A stretch of 64,000 nucleotides of DNA, taken from Dongshaea marina (GTDB taxonomy: Bacteria; Pseudomonadota; Gammaproteobacteria; Enterobacterales; Aeromonadaceae). The translations under genes and the position numbers were made by a program. This document shows positions 1 to 10,862 of this stretch, piece by piece. The stretch's first letter is position 1. Every line of letters starts with the position of its first letter. Where the stretch lies: positions 1,997,658 through 2,061,657 of the forward strand of contig NZ_CP028897.1 of NCBI RefSeq assembly GCF_003072645.1. Direction: 5' to 3'. The notes under the pieces are model-generated. The model was not told the DNA's origin and made no database searches. It was given only the letters and a program-made list of their open reading frames with translations.

Positions 1-1
1 T

Positions 2-388
2 ATCGACTCCGAGGTGATGACCAAGCAGGCTCCAAGGCTTGGGGGGTTGGTGGAGTTCTACCGGAGCAGGGGGCGGGATATCTGGACGCCGACCGGTAAT
101 AATGTTCCGGATTATCCGGGGCTGGCTGGTTACTGGTGGCAATATATTTCACGGATAGTTGAGGGCCGGGTCAGTGTCGCCCAGGGTTTGCAGGATTTTG
201 CCCGGGTGGTGGACCAACACCTGCTTAAGCTCTCTAAGGATAAGGCGCTGCGCTGTCGCCCTGAGTTAAATCCACCTCGGGAGCCGGGGTACTGGCTCAG
301 CCAGCCGGGCTCACCCAAGGCTAAAAGAGATGAAAAACCTCCGGGTAAGACCCTCAGCTATCAGGAGGTGATCCATGCCTGGCAATAA
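2..388 (+). CDS. extracellular solute-binding protein, C-terminal part
   Basis: The reading frame is open from the window edge, so the start lies upstream. About 128 residues are visible. The segment YPGLAGYWWQYISRIVEG followed by a regularly spaced helix (QGLQDFARVVDQHL) resembles the C-terminal helix of ABC-type sugar or oligosaccharide binding proteins, where an aromatic-rich stretch precedes a final helix. The last 40 residues are charged and proline-rich and look like a tail. The stop overlaps the next gene by 14 nt, so the two are probably co-transcribed and translationally coupled. The family assignment rests on the C-terminus only and could be wrong. Confidence 0.5.
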   Translation: MDSEVMTKQAPRLGGLVEFYRSRGRDIWTPTGNNVPDYPGLAGYWWQYISRIVEGRVSVAQGLQDFARVVDQHLLKLSKDKALRCRPELNPPREPGYWLSQPGSPKAKRDEKPPGKTLSYQEVIHAWQ

Positions 389-1136
389 ACTGAGCCTCAT
401 ACTCTGTCCGTTGCTCCTTACCCTGGGCTGTTGGGTAAGCCAGGTGGCTTCTCAGATGATTACGGTCATCACCTACGAGGAGGCTCCTTGGGTTATCAAG
501 GGGTCCAAGCTTGCCACCGGGTTGGTGCCGGATATTCTTCAACAGATGTTTGAACGTAGCGGTATCAAATATCGGCTCAGTATCCGGCCGGCCAAGCGTT
601 CGCTGCTGATGGCGGAGCGGTTGCCATTTCACTGTATCGTCCCGGTTGAGCGTAGCCAGGAGCGGGAGTCGACCTATCGCTGGATAAGCCCGCTGGTGAT
701 CTCACGCTACGGTTTTTTCAGCATGCCGATGAGCAGCATCCAGCTGGATACACTGCTGGATGCCAAGCCCTACCGGATCGGTAGTTACCTGGGGAGCGGC
801 ATTGCTGAATATCTCCAGCCCTTTGGTTTTAAGGTTGAGCTGGCACCGCGTAATGAGATGAGCGCCTTTAAGCTTCTCAGAGGACGAGTCGATTTGTGGG
901 CGAGTGATATCGATGCGGCGCTGTATTTGATCCAAGACAGCTCGAGCGAGCTGTTAGGCCATAAACTGATCGGTATCGGTAAACCCAAACTGGTTTTTTT
1001 CACCACCATCCGCGCCATGGGGTGTCACCGAGAGATCCCACAGCAGTTAACCCAAAAGCTTCAGCAATCTCTCAACCAGATGTTTTTGGATGGCACCGTC
1101 GCCAAAATTTACAAGAAATATGGGATTGAGCGTTGA
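375..1136 (+). CDS. periplasmic substrate-binding protein, SBP_bac_3 type
   Basis: A 253-residue protein with an N-terminal hydrophobic signal segment (LSLILCPLLLTLGCWV). The mature part has the layout of family 3 solute-binding domains: an early TYEEAPWVIKG strand, a middle segment DLWASDIDAALYLI typical of the second lobe, and a C-terminal helix ending DGTVAKIYKKYGI, the usual closing motif of this fold. The start ATG follows a GGAGGTG ribosome site and lies inside the end of the preceding gene. No permease or ATPase genes follow, so it may be an orphan binding protein or belong to a system upstream of the window. The substrate is unknown; amino acids are usual for the family. Confidence 0.8.
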   Translation: MPGNKLSLILCPLLLTLGCWVSQVASQMITVITYEEAPWVIKGSKLATGLVPDILQQMFERSGIKYRLSIRPAKRSLLMAERLPFHCIVPVERSQERESTYRWISPLVISRYGFFSMPMSSIQLDTLLDAKPYRIGSYLGSGIAEYLQPFGFKVELAPRNEMSAFKLLRGRVDLWASDIDAALYLIQDSSSELLGHKLIGIGKPKLVFFTTIRAMGCHREIPQQLTQKLQQSLNQMFLDGTVAKIYKKYGIER

Positions 1137-1170
1137 GCCAGACCGGGATCCTAAGAAAATGGTCTGGCTT
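1136..1170 (+). terminator. hairpin after the binding-protein gene
   Basis: A 9-bp perfect inverted repeat (AGCCAGACC / GGTCTGGCT) separated by 16 nt starts at the stop codon of the preceding gene. It is followed by TATT rather than a long T run, so it is a weak intrinsic terminator at best. It could also serve the convergent carboxypeptidase gene. Confidence 0.45.
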
Positions 1171-1189
1171 ATTCATATCTGTGACCCAA

Positions 1190-2316
1190 TTACCTCAACA
1201 CATGGGCGACGGCGCGCACCGGGATCAGCAGATCTCTGCCCAGCTGACGGCTGCGCTCAGGGGACCAGCCGAAAAGGGGATCCGGTAGCTCGCAATTATC
1301 TTTAAACGGCATCTCCAGGGTATAGGAGAGGCAGTCGAAAGCTTCGGCCACCGCATTGGTGGCGACCGTCATATTGGCTTTACCCGGCTCATCCTTCTCA
1401 TAGCCATGCTCATCCTGAAACTCTGGGGTGGCGAGTTTGAAGGCGTGCTTGAAATTATCCTCCAGAGCCTGGCGGCGGGTGTTATAACTTGGAGTACCTT
1501 CACTGCCAGCGAGGAAGTTAAAGGGCAGGGCCTCGTCACCATGAATATCTAAAAACAGATCTACCCCGGTTTTCTGCATCATCTCCCTGACCAGGAAGAC
1601 CTCAGGGCTTTTCTCCATGGTCGGGGTCGCCCATTCGCGGTTAAGATTTGCGCCGGCTGCATTGGTGCGAAGATGTCCACGGGCGGCGCCATCGGGGTTC
1701 ATGTTAGGCACAATATAAAACACAGCCCGGTTCAGTAGATCCCGAGCGACGCCATCCTCTTCGTCCAGCAGTCGCTCCAGCAATCCCTCTATCAGCCACT
1801 CGGCCATGCTTTCCCCCGGATGCTGGCGAGCAATGATCCAGATCGAGGTTTTTAGGGGGTTGGCTCGCCGATGGTCAGCAGCGACAGGTCACGCTTATCC
1901 AGAGTTTCCCCCAGGTGGGTAAGCTGACAACGAGGTGAAATCTGGGCCCAGGCCAGCAGATCCTGGTGTCTCTCATAGGAGTAGGGCGCGAAATAGGCGT
2001 AGTAGACCTGAGAGCACTCCGGAGTATGCTCAATGACAAGATTATCCCCATCAAACTGGGTCGGCACTCTGAACCATTCCTGGCGATCGTAGGAGGCAAC
2101 AGCCTGGTACTCTTTCCAGCCATCCGGGTAAGCCGACTGTTTGAGATCTTCAATGGTCATCCGGTGCGGCGTGTCTGGGATGGTTTCCAGCTTATAGTGA
2201 AACCATTGATAGAATTCGGATTGGTTGTCCTTGTTGATTCTAAGGGTGATGGCATCGGCGCTATTGGCCTGGATCACCTGGATGTTACCACTATCGAAGT
2301 TGCTGCTTATTCTCAT
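1190..2316 (-). pseudogene. M14-family zinc carboxypeptidase, frameshifted
   Basis: Two adjacent frames together encode a protein of about 375 residues of the cytosolic-type M14 carboxypeptidase family. The N-terminal part (2316 to 1852) is the beta-sandwich domain. The C-terminal part has NMNPDGAARGH, NAAGANLNREW, the zinc ligand motif DIHGDE and the catalytic-glutamate segment YTLEMPFKD. The junction falls at a run of five C on the coding strand (plus-strand 1855-1859). Restoring one C gives GEPTPLKTSIWIIARQHPGE, which includes the HPGE zinc motif that neither fragment has in frame. The start is supported by CCGGAG upstream of ATG. It probably reflects a sequencing error rather than decay, because the sequence on both sides is well conserved. 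The enzyme would trim C-terminal residues from peptides or modified proteins. Confidence 0.85.
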
Positions 2317-2418
2317 TGTTTTGCTCCGGAGAAATCGAGTGTCACTAATCTATCACAACTGCTCAACATCTAAGAGCCTGGCATATGCATATCCCTTGCG
2401 CTGTAGCAGGTTTTTTTT

Positions 2419-2427
2419 TGTTATACT
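2419..2427 (+). promoter_or_regulatory. possible extended -10 promoter for yqaA
   Basis: TGTTATACT (extended -10, TGn-TATACT) lies about 40 nt upstream of the yqaA start after a run of T. No good -35 is visible at 17 nt, as is common with extended -10 sites. Prediction by eye only. Confidence 0.35.
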
Positions 2428-2464
2428 CGCCCGCCTCAGTCACTTTTTCTTTCTCCACAGATAG

Positions 2465-2896
2465 ATGGAATACTTTACCCAGTTTGAATATATAGGCCTT
2501 TTTTTATCCTCTTTTTTAGCGGCGACCCTACTGCCACTGAGCTCTGAGGTGGTGCTGAGCCTGTTGCTGCTCAAAGGACTTAATCCAACGACCCTGGTGG
2601 CTATTGCGACCCTTGGCAATGTGCTGGGCTCTTTTACCAACTATGGGGTCGGGCTGTGGGGTGGAAGTGCACTGGTGCGTAAACTTTTCAGAACCACTCC
2701 CACCGAGATGCAAAGGGCGGAGCAAAGGTTCTATCGATACGGGGTGCTGGCCCTGCTGTTTGCCTGGGTGCCGGCAATTGGCGATCCCCTGACTGTGGTG
2801 GCGGGCTTTCTGCGGGTCAATCTCGTCTGGTTCTGCCTGCTGGTGACTGCCGGAAAACTGGGACGCTACCTGGTGGTGAGCTACATGGTTCTTTAG
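2465..2896 (+). CDS. yqaA: YqaA-family inner-membrane protein
   Basis: A 143-residue polytopic protein with about four hydrophobic segments, including LSSFLAATLLPLSSEVVLSL and LALLFAWVPAIGDPLTVVAG. The E-V-V-L and G-D-P-L-T positions match the re-entrant loops of the DedA/SNARE-associated family, of which YqaA is a short member. These proteins sit in the inner membrane, and related DedA proteins take part in lipid carrier recycling; the job of YqaA itself is not established. Length fits the family (about 140). The gene is monocistronic here; the ribosome site before its ATG is weak. Confidence 0.85.
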   Translation: MEYFTQFEYIGLFLSSFLAATLLPLSSEVVLSLLLLKGLNPTTLVAIATLGNVLGSFTNYGVGLWGGSALVRKLFRTTPTEMQRAEQRFYRYGVLALLFAWVPAIGDPLTVVAGFLRVNLVWFCLLVTAGKLGRYLVVSYMVL

Positions 2897-3236
2897 TGGT
2901 TTTTGGTTAAGTTCGATGCAATATGGGCTCTAATTAAACCCAAAGGATTTACGACTTTGGCCCAATATGGTTCAAAATAGGATCGTCTTTTACATCTGTT
3001 GTTGATGTCTGACTCCCGCCTCACCAACAGGGTGTTTATCCGTCCATGGAACCTCTGCGGCCGTGACTACCATCCCTAATAGCCCATCCCAGCTCGGTAT
3101 CCATACCTCGCGTTCAATGACTCAGTGAGCCATTTCACCCCTGCGACAGAAGGTTGGAGACCTTGAAATCAGTACACCTTTGTATGAGCAACGGATCTGA
3201 GACATAACCCAAAATGGTTTCATCCAGGATAAGAGC
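2897..3236. other. intergenic, nothing recognised
   Basis: A 340-nt stretch between yqaA and a convergent binding-protein gene. No coding frame with a ribosome site, no tRNA-like fold and no clear terminator were seen. Confidence 0.5.
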
Positions 3237-4025
3237 TTATTGATCTGCAGTGGCCGAAACATACCGACGGGTTATTGTCTCAAGCTTGCCATTTGCCACT
3301 ATCGTCTCAAGCGCCGCCTTCAGCCTGGTTATTTTTTGCGGATCGCTTTCCCGGGATACAGCAATATAGTGGGGGTAGGTCTTAAAACGGACCGGCAGGA
3401 TATAGAGTCTATCCTGCAGTTTATAATGGTCTATCGAATATTTAAGTCCCAGATCGTGATAGTAGGCGAAGCGGGCCTCTTTTGATATCACCGCATCCAG
3501 CATGGCGAAAACAGAGTTTTCAGTTTTGACATCTAACCCGGGGAACTCTTTGAGATAACGGTGGGTTGCCGTGTTCAGCAATGTAACCACCAGATTATCT
3601 CTTTTGATGTTAACGATATCCTGGAGCGAGTTAATCTCAACTTCATCGCCTTGACGGGCCACCAGAACATGGCTGACCTGATAGAGAGGCGGCATCATAA
3701 AATGGTGGTGCTTGGCTCGCTTGCTATTTTTAGCTGCGCCAAAGAAAACATCAAGCTGACCTAGCTTAAGTCGTTTGAAGATCCGCTGAACCGGGATAAA
3801 TTTTGGCTCACTGTGAAAGTGGATGCTTGGATCTTCATCGGTGATCGCTTGCATGATCTCAGGCTCTAGTCCGGTAAACACCTTCTGGCCATCCACAATA
3901 GATTCGATGTACTTAGGTGTACTATCTTGATAAGCGGTTTTATAAACAGCAGCTTGAAGACTCTGGCTATCAAGGAGCGCGAAGAGGATGATGAGGTAGA
4001 GTGCCCGCCTGAGTCCTAGTGGCAT
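3237..4025 (-). CDS. periplasmic substrate-binding protein, SBP_bac_3 type
   Basis: A 262-residue secreted protein with a signal peptide (LYLIILFALLDSQSLQAA). The mature domain has the family 3 binding-protein pattern: an initial segment ending FTGLEPEIMQAI, the lobe motif KLGQLDVFFGAAKNSKRA, and the terminal helix GKLETITRRYV. It stands alone without transporter genes, like two other such proteins in this window, so it may work as an orphan scavenging or sensory protein. Start ATG is preceded by a weak GAGA. Ligand unknown. Confidence 0.8.
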   Translation of the reverse strand: MPLGLRRALYLIILFALLDSQSLQAAVYKTAYQDSTPKYIESIVDGQKVFTGLEPEIMQAITDEDPSIHFHSEPKFIPVQRIFKRLKLGQLDVFFGAAKNSKRAKHHHFMMPPLYQVSHVLVARQGDEVEINSLQDIVNIKRDNLVVTLLNTATHRYLKEFPGLDVKTENSVFAMLDAVISKEARFAYYHDLGLKYSIDHYKLQDRLYILPVRFKTYPHYIAVSRESDPQKITRLKAALETIVANGKLETITRRYVSATADQ

Positions 4026-4126
4026 AATCTCTATCCATGGAGGGATACTAAAGATAATTATAGTTTGTTTTCAGCTAGCTCTTAGGCTTGCCCGGCTAAG
4101 GCGGGTGGCTGAAACCTGTGTTCAAC

Positions 4127-4149
4127 AAAAAGCCCCGCGTAGGCGGGGC
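4127..4149 (-). terminator. rho-independent terminator of the nar operon
   Basis: Read leftward, a 7-bp GC stem (GCCCCGC / GCGGGGC) with a 4-nt loop is followed by TTTTT. It lies 27 nt past the narI stop, in the right place to end the narK1K2GHJI transcript. Confidence 0.9.
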
Positions 4150-4175
4150 AGCTGGAGTTACCCAGGGAGGGGGGC

Positions 4176-4898
4176 TTAACGGCGCGCCCGCTTGCGCACG
4201 ATCTGCTGGTTGCGCCTTAGCAGGTAGCCCACAGGGACGCTCAGCATGTGAACCAGCCGGGTAAAGGGGAAGATCAGGAAGATAGTCATCCCCAGCACGA
4301 TATGGGTCTTAAACACCCACTCGGCGTTGGCGACATAAGCCGCGGCACCGGGCCTGAAGGTGACTATGTGTTGCGCCCACTCGGCGAGCTCAACCATCCG
4401 GGAGCCATCGGTATGCTGGGCCGAATAGAAGATGGAGGTTAGCCCCAACAGCAGTTGCACCAACAAGACGATCAGGATGGCAATATCGGCAAAGGTAGTG
4501 AGGGCGCGGATCCTTGGGTCCTGCAGACGACGCGACAGCAGCATCAGCAGACCGACCAGGCACACCAGGCCAAAGAAACCGCCAAAGCCCATCGCCATCC
4601 ACTGCTTCACCATCACCGGCAGTCCCAGCACATCCGCATACAACCAGTGGGGGGTGAGCAGGCCAACAAAATGTCCCAAAAGGATCATGATGATCCCGAT
4701 ATGGAACAGGTAGCTGGCCCAGATGAAATTGCCTTTGCGCAGCAGCTGGCTGGACTTGGTGCGCCAGGAGTAGGGATCCCTGTCCATCCTGAGGATACTA
4801 CCCAACACAAACACGGTGAAGCAGATATAGGGGTAGATCCCGTAAAAGAAGGTATCCAGTCCAGACACCTCGGTCACAGGAAGTTGCGTGATACTCAT
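4176..4898 (-). CDS. narI: respiratory nitrate reductase, gamma subunit (cytochrome b)
   Basis: A 240-residue membrane protein with five hydrophobic helices, the size of NarI in enterics (about 225). It anchors the reductase in the inner membrane and carries quinol electrons through two b hemes to NarH. The N-terminal FFYGIYPYICFTVFVLGSIL, the histidine-containing helices SYLFHIGIIMILLGHFVGLL and KTHIVLGMTIFLIFPFTRLVH provide the expected heme-ligand histidines. It is the last gene of the operon; its ATG overlaps the narJ stop by 4 nt and a terminator follows. Confidence 0.97.
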   Translation of the reverse strand: MSITQLPVTEVSGLDTFFYGIYPYICFTVFVLGSILRMDRDPYSWRTKSSQLLRKGNFIWASYLFHIGIIMILLGHFVGLLTPHWLYADVLGLPVMVKQWMAMGFGGFFGLVCLVGLLMLLSRRLQDPRIRALTTFADIAILIVLLVQLLLGLTSIFYSAQHTDGSRMVELAEWAQHIVTFRPGAAAYVANAEWVFKTHIVLGMTIFLIFPFTRLVHMLSVPVGYLLRRNQQIVRKRARR

Positions 4899-5563
4899 GG
4901 GCGATTCTCCTGTTGACAGTTGCCCGCATGGGGACAGCCTTGATTGGGTTGGCCGGAGAAGGGTTCCTCCTCCTGCCAGTTTTCGTCCAGCTCTTGTGAG
5001 CTTGGTAGCTCTCCCTCACTGATTTTCATTGCGGCCTTCACCCGGCGCGCATTGGGCTTGAGCTTAGATAGTTCAACCAGGGCGGCAAAGATTCCGGCAT
5101 AGGGACTCTGGCGTTTCTCAAGGCGTTGGCGCAGGGTTTCGAGCAGATCAACCAGCTCCCTGAGGCTCTCTTGGGCATCACTCACTTGGATCACCGACAG
5201 GTATTCAAGGAACAGCGGCAGATAGTCCGGCAGCTCGTTGCTGGTGGCAGCAAGCCCGGATTGCTGATACAGGTTTTGCAGATCGGCCAGTGCCTGCCCC
5301 CTGGCTCTGTCATCACCAAACACATGTTCAAACAGGTGAAGAGATAGGGAGGGGGTGCGGTCGAACAGATCCACGTATTGGATCTGCAGCTCCATCAGCT
5401 CCTGGCTTCGGAGGTGGTCGAATAACTCACACAGCTGGCGATAGCTGCCTCTTTTTAACAGTGATTCCTGCTCGAGTATCCCCTGGAGCTCATCGATGGC
5501 TTGGACCAGCTCAGCCTGAGGATAGAGCAACAGCGCTGAGAGAATGCGATAGGTTTTCATCAC
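4895..5563 (-). CDS. narJ: nitrate reductase molybdenum-cofactor assembly chaperone
   Basis: A 222-residue helical protein of the NarJ/TorD family. The segments YRILSALLLYPQAELVQAI, LQIQYVDLFDRTPSLSLHLFEH and LPDYLPLFLEYLSV are the conserved core. NarJ holds NarG for cofactor insertion and membrane docking and is not part of the final enzyme. It overlaps narH and narI by 4 nt each, indicating coupled translation. The C-terminus has an extra CPHAGNC motif of unknown meaning. Confidence 0.96.
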   Translation of the reverse strand: MMKTYRILSALLLYPQAELVQAIDELQGILEQESLLKRGSYRQLCELFDHLRSQELMELQIQYVDLFDRTPSLSLHLFEHVFGDDRARGQALADLQNLYQQSGLAATSNELPDYLPLFLEYLSVIQVSDAQESLRELVDLLETLRQRLEKRQSPYAGIFAALVELSKLKPNARRVKAAMKISEGELPSSQELDENWQEEEPFSGQPNQGCPHAGNCQQENRP

Positions 5564-7142
5564 TTGTTCTCCTTAGGGTTAGCGGAATCATCCTGGGAGG
5601 GCTGGTAGTGATCCCTGACAAAGATGCGATTGATCTGCTGGCCCGGAGTCGCGGCCTCAAAGAAATCCGTATCATTGTTTGAGTGGTTTGAGCAGCCATT
5701 GCCAAAACTAAAGCCACAGCTGCCCCGCTCATTGTAGGCGTCCAGTGTGTCCTCCTTATGGGTAGAGGGGATCACGTAGCGATCTTCATAGTTGGCAATC
5801 GCCAGCAGCTGATACATCTCTTGAACCTGATCTTCGGTCAGAGAGACTTTCTCCAATAGCTTGGTGTTGGGGTTTTTCTCAACCGTGACGCTGCGCATGT
5901 AGCCGCGCATCGCTAGCAGTTTCTCCAGTCCCTCCACCACCGGCTTTTCATCCCCGGCGGTGAGCATATTGGCCAGGTATTTCACCGGGATCCGCATCGA
6001 GTGAACATCCGGCATCCCCTCATCACTCCAGGGTAGCTTGCCCTGCATGGCCGCGGTCTGGATCGGGCTCAGGGTGGGATATACCACACCATCGGCAGGG
6101 TGCGGTACTCAGGGTGCAGGGGCAGGGCGACCTTCCACTCGACCGCCATCTTATAGATGGGGGATTTTTTAGCGGCCTCCAGCCAATTGTCGGGGATCCC
6201 CTCGCTGCGTGCCGCGGCAATGACCGCAGGATCCTCTGGATCGAGGAACAGGTCGAGCTGAGACTGATAGAGCCTGGTTGGGTCTGCCACCGAGGCCGCC
6301 TCTTCGATCGCATCGGCATCATACAGCAGCACCCCCAGGTAGCGAATTCGTCCGACGCAAGTTTCGGAGCAGACCGTGGGCTCACCGCCCTCGAGGCGCG
6401 GATAGCACAGGGTGCACTTTTCGGCCTTGCCCGATTTCCAGTTGTAGTAGATCTTCTTGTAGGGGCAGCCGGACACACACATCCGCCAGCCGCGGCACTT
6501 ATCCTGATCCACCAGGACCACGCCGTCCTCTTCCCGCTTATAGATGGAGCCGGAGGGGCAGGAGGCGACACAGGCCGGGTTAAGGCAATGCTCACACAAC
6601 CGCGGCAGGTACATCATGAAGGTGTTTTCAAACTGGCCGAAGATCTCCTTGTCGATGTTTTCAAAGTTATAGTCGGCCTTACGCTTATCAAACTCGGTGC
6701 CCAGGATCTCCTCCCAGTTAGGCCCCCACTTGATCTTCTCCAGCCGCTCGCCCGAGATGAGGGAGCGCGGCCGGGCCGTGATGGCGCTGCGACTCTCTGG
6801 AGCGTTGTGCAGGTGAGAGTAATCAAAGGTAAAGGGCTCGTAGTAGTCGTCAATCTCGGGCAACCTTAGGTTGGCGAAGAGCTTGGCGATGATGGTGAGC
6901 TTGTTCCCCTGGGAGAGCTGCAATTTTCCGCTGGAGTTGAGACCCCAGCCGCCTTTCCACTGGCTCTGTTTCTCCCAGTTTTTCGGATAGCCGATGCCCG
7001 GCTTGGTTTCGACATTATTAAACCAGACGTACTCCATACCATCCCGGCTGGTCCAGACATTTTTACAGGTCACCGAGCAGGTATGGCAGCCGATGCACTT
7101 ATCCAGGTTCAGGACCATGGCAACTTGAGCGCGGATTTTCAT
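5560..7142 (-). CDS. narH: respiratory nitrate reductase, beta subunit (frameshift in sequence)
   Basis: The iron-sulphur subunit that passes electrons from NarI to NarG. The four-cysteine motifs CIGCHTCSVTCKN, CEHCLNPACVASCP, CRGWRMCVSGCPYKKIYYNW and CTLCYPRLEGGEPTVCSETC match NarH; the tryptophan in CRGWRMC marks the [3Fe-4S] cluster, as in E. coli. The frame breaks near 6072-6074: adding one C restores MVWYIPPLSPIQTAAMQ, giving about 527 residues against about 512 in E. coli. The break is most likely a sequencing error. The ATG overlaps the narG stop (ATGA). Confidence 0.95.
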
Positions 7143-10100
7143 TGTGCATCCTCCTTCACCGGCTCATCGAGCCAATCGACATTGTCCATCTTACGAACCA
7201 CCACGAATTCATCCCGGTTTGAGCCGACGGTTCCATAGTAGTTAAAGCCCCAGGAGAGTTGGGCATAGCCGCCGATCATGTGGGTCGGCTTGAGGGTCGC
7301 CCGGGTGACCGAGTTGTGGATCCCCCGCGGGTGCCGGTGATCTTGCTGCCCGGCACATTGACAATTTTTTCCTGGGCGTGGTACATCATCACCATCCCGG
7401 CAGGGACCCGTTGACTGACCACGGCTCGGGCCACCAGGGCGCCGTTATTGTTAAAGGCTTCTATCCAGTCGTTATCCTCGATGCCCACCTTTTGGGCGTC
7501 CTTTTCACTGAGCCAGACGATGGGGCCCCTCGCGACAGGGTCAGCATATGCAGGTTGTCTGAATAGGTGCTGTGAATTCCCCATTTCTGATGGGGGGTGA
7601 TGAAATTGAGGGTGATACAGGGGGTCTCGTGACCATGCTTATCCAATAGGCTGGTCAGAGAACCGGCCGAGATTGGGGGTTTATAGGTGGTAAAGCCCTC
7701 TCCAAAGTCTCGCAGCCAGGGGTGATCCTGGTAGAACTGCTGGCGACCGGTCAGGGTTCGCCAGGGGATCAGCTCGTGGACATTAGTGTAGTTTGAGGTG
7801 TAGGAGACATGCTCGGACTCAAGACCGCTCCAGGTGGGGGAGCTGATGATCTTGCGTGGCTGTGCCTGAATATCCCGAAAACGGATCTTCTCCTCCTCTT
7901 TGCCCTCGGCAAGCTTGCTATGGTCGCGGCCGGTGACCTTAGATAGCGCCTTCCAGGCCCTGAGGGCCACCTCGCCATTGGTTTCGGGAGCCAGTGACAT
8001 CACGGTGTCGCAGGCCTGAATATCTGTCTCCATCTTGGCCCGCTCGCGGCTGTCATCGGTGCCGTGAAGCTTTTTGAGCATCTCGACTTCACTCTTGGTA
8101 TCCCAGGCGATCCCCTTACCCCCATTGCCTATGGTCTCCATCAGGGGGCCCAGCGAGGTAAACCTCTGATAGACATTGGGGTAGTCGCGCTCCACCAGTT
8201 TCATGGCAGGCATGGTTTTCCCCGGGATGGGCTCACAGTCACCGCTCTTCCACTGTTTTACCTCTGTGGGTTGCGCCAGCTCGCCCGGGGTGTCGTGTAA
8301 AATCGGGGTCAGCACCAGATCCTGCTCGACCCCCAGGTGGCCGGGCACCAGCTCTGAGAAGCGCTTGGCCAGTCCCTTGTAGATCTCCCAGTCGGAGCGA
8401 CTCTCCCACACGGGATCGACCGCCTTGGACAGGGGATGGATGAAGGGGTGCATGTCCGAGGTGTTGAGATCGTTTTTTTCATACCAGCTGGCGCTGGGCA
8501 GCACTATGTCGGAGTAAAGCGCTGTGGTCGACATCCGAAAGTCCAGGGTCACCAGCAGATCCAGCTTGCCCCGGGGTGCCTCACCATGCCATTTGGCCTC
8601 CTGGTTTAATTTCGCTCCCTCGGCGCCGAGATCCTCTCCCTGGACGCCGTGCTCGGTACCCAGCAGATGCTTGAGGAAGTATTCATGGCCCTTGCCCGAT
8701 GAGCCCAGCAGGTTAGAGCGCCACACAAACAGGTTGCGGGGCCAGTTGTTGGGATGATCGGGATCTTCACAGCTCATCGACAGCTTGCCCGATTTGAGCT
8801 GATTGACTGTGTAGGCCAGGGGATCTTCCTCTTTGGCCTGCTTGGCTATCTTAAGCGGGTTCTCCTGGAGCTGTGGCGCCGAGGGCAGCCAGCCCATCCG
8901 CTCGGCGCGGATGTTGGAGTCGATGATCGAGCCCTGCCAGCTGCTATTATCCGCCAGGGGCGAGAGCAGCTCCTGAGGTTTTAGATGTTCATAGCGCCAC
9001 TGATCCGTATGGGCGTAGAAAAAAGAGGTGCTATTCATCTGGCGGGGAGGGCGAGCCCAATCCAGGCCAAAGGCGATCGGTTGCCAGCCGGTTTGAGGCC
9101 GGAGCTTCTCCTGGCCGACATAGTGGGCCCAGCCACCACCGCTTTGACCGGTACAGCCACACAGCATTAGCATATTGATGAGGCCCCGGTAGTTCATGTC
9201 CATGTGATACCAGTGGTTCATCGCGGCACCGACGATCACCATGGATTTTCCCTGGGTCTTGGCGGCGTTATCGGCAAACCCGCGGGCAACCTGGATGATC
9301 TGCTCCTTTGGAACGCCGGTGATCTTTTCCTGCCAGGCCGGGGTATAGGGGGCGTTATCCTCATAGCTGCTGGCCTGACTCTGGCTGTCGAGGCCACGAT
9401 CCACCCCATAGTGCGCCACCATCAGGTCGAAGACGGTTGCCACATACAGGGTCCCCTGCTTGGTGGTAATGGCCCTGACCGGTACCTTGTGCTTGATGAT
9501 CTCCTGCTGGGGATTATTGGCAAAATGCTCGTGCTCTATGCCGCCAAAGTAGGGGAAGCTGATATCCAGGATCTCGTCGTAGGCCCCGATATTGGTCAGG
9601 CGGGGCTGAATCGCCTCCCCCTTGGCTCCCTCACGCGGCTCCAGATTCCAGCGTCCCTCTTCACCCCAGCGGAATCCGATGCTTCCCTGGGGGGCGATCA
9701 GCTCACCGCTCTGCTCATCAAAGCAGATGGTTTTCCACTCGGGGTTATTTTGCTGCTCTAGATCATCGATGAGATCGCTGGCCCTGAGGAATCGATCGCT
9801 GCATAGGTGCTCATCCTGCTCCTTGAGCAGCACCAGCATCGGCAGATCGGTAAACTGGCGGGCGTACTCCTCGAAATAATCCACCTGCTTATCGATATAG
9901 AACTCTTTTAAGATCACATGGCCCATCGCCATCGCCAGGGCGGCATCGGTTCCCTGTTTGGGAGCCAGCCAGATATCGGCGAACTTACTCGCTTCACTGT
10001 AGTCCGGGGTGATCACCACCGCCTGGGCCCCCTTATAGCGCACCTCGGTGAGAAAGTGGGCATCCGGGGTTCGGGTTTGCGGGACATTGGAGCCCCAGAC

Positions 10101-10850
10101 AATCAGGTAGGAGGAGTTGTACCAGTCGGCGCTTTCCGGGACGTCGGTCTGCTCGCCCCAGGTTTGCGGTGAGCTTGGCGGGAGGTCGCAATACCAGTCA
10201 TAAAAACTCATGCAAGTGCCGCCAATCAGCGACAGGTAGCGGGATCCTGCGGCGTAGGAGATCATCGACATCGCCGGAATGGGTGAGAAGCCGATGATCC
10301 GATCCGGGCCATAGCTCTTGATGGTATAGATGTTGGCGGCGGCGATGATGGTATTAACCTCATCCCAGGTGGAGCGCACAAAGCCCCCGTGACCGCGGAT
10401 CTGCTGGATCGATTGGCGCAGGGTCTGGTTGTCCTGGATACTGGCCCAGGCATCCACCGGATCCGGATACAGGGTGATCGCCTGGCGCCACGCCTTGATC
10501 AGCCGTCCGCGTACCAGGGGGTATTTCTGGCGATTGGCGCTGTAGAGATACCAGGAATAGCTGGCGCCCCGGGCACAGCCCCGTGGCTCATGGTTGGGCA
10601 GATCGGGGCGGGTCCTTGGGTAATCGGTCTGTTGGGTCTCCCAGGTGATGATGCCGTTTTTGACATAGATCTTCCAGCTGCAGGAGCCGGTACAGTTGAC
10701 CCCATGGGTGGAGCGGACGATCTTGTCGTGTTGCCAGCGCTGGCGATACCCATCTTCCCAGCGACGATTCTCGTCAGTGGTCAGACCGTAACCGTTGGCA
10801 AAGCTCTCATTTTTTTTAAAAAAGTTGAGACGGTCTAGAAAATAACTCAT
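7139..10850 (-). CDS. narG: respiratory nitrate reductase, alpha catalytic subunit (two frameshifts in sequence)
   Basis: The Mo-bisMGD subunit that reduces nitrate to nitrite on the cytoplasmic face. The N-terminal iron-sulphur motif HGVNCTGSC with a later RGCARGASYSWYLY is characteristic, as are CMSFYDWYCDLPPSSPQTWG (containing the Asp ligand region) and VYTYPTL-type substrate loops further on. Two breaks, at 7522-7529 and 7322-7326, each cured by one added base, restore LTLSRGGPIVWLSEKDA and then TRGGIHNSVTRATLKP followed by HMIGGYAQLSWGFNYYG. The corrected length is 1237 residues against 1247 in E. coli. An AAGGAG site precedes the ATG. Two independent breaks in a gene otherwise free of decay argue for sequencing error. 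Confidence 0.95.
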
Positions 10851-10862
10851 GTTGAGCGCTCC

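Noticed and set aside
7139-10850. narG as a true pseudogene
   Set aside because: Both breaks are single G or C losses in short runs, while more than 1,100 residues are intact and the rest of the operon is well kept.
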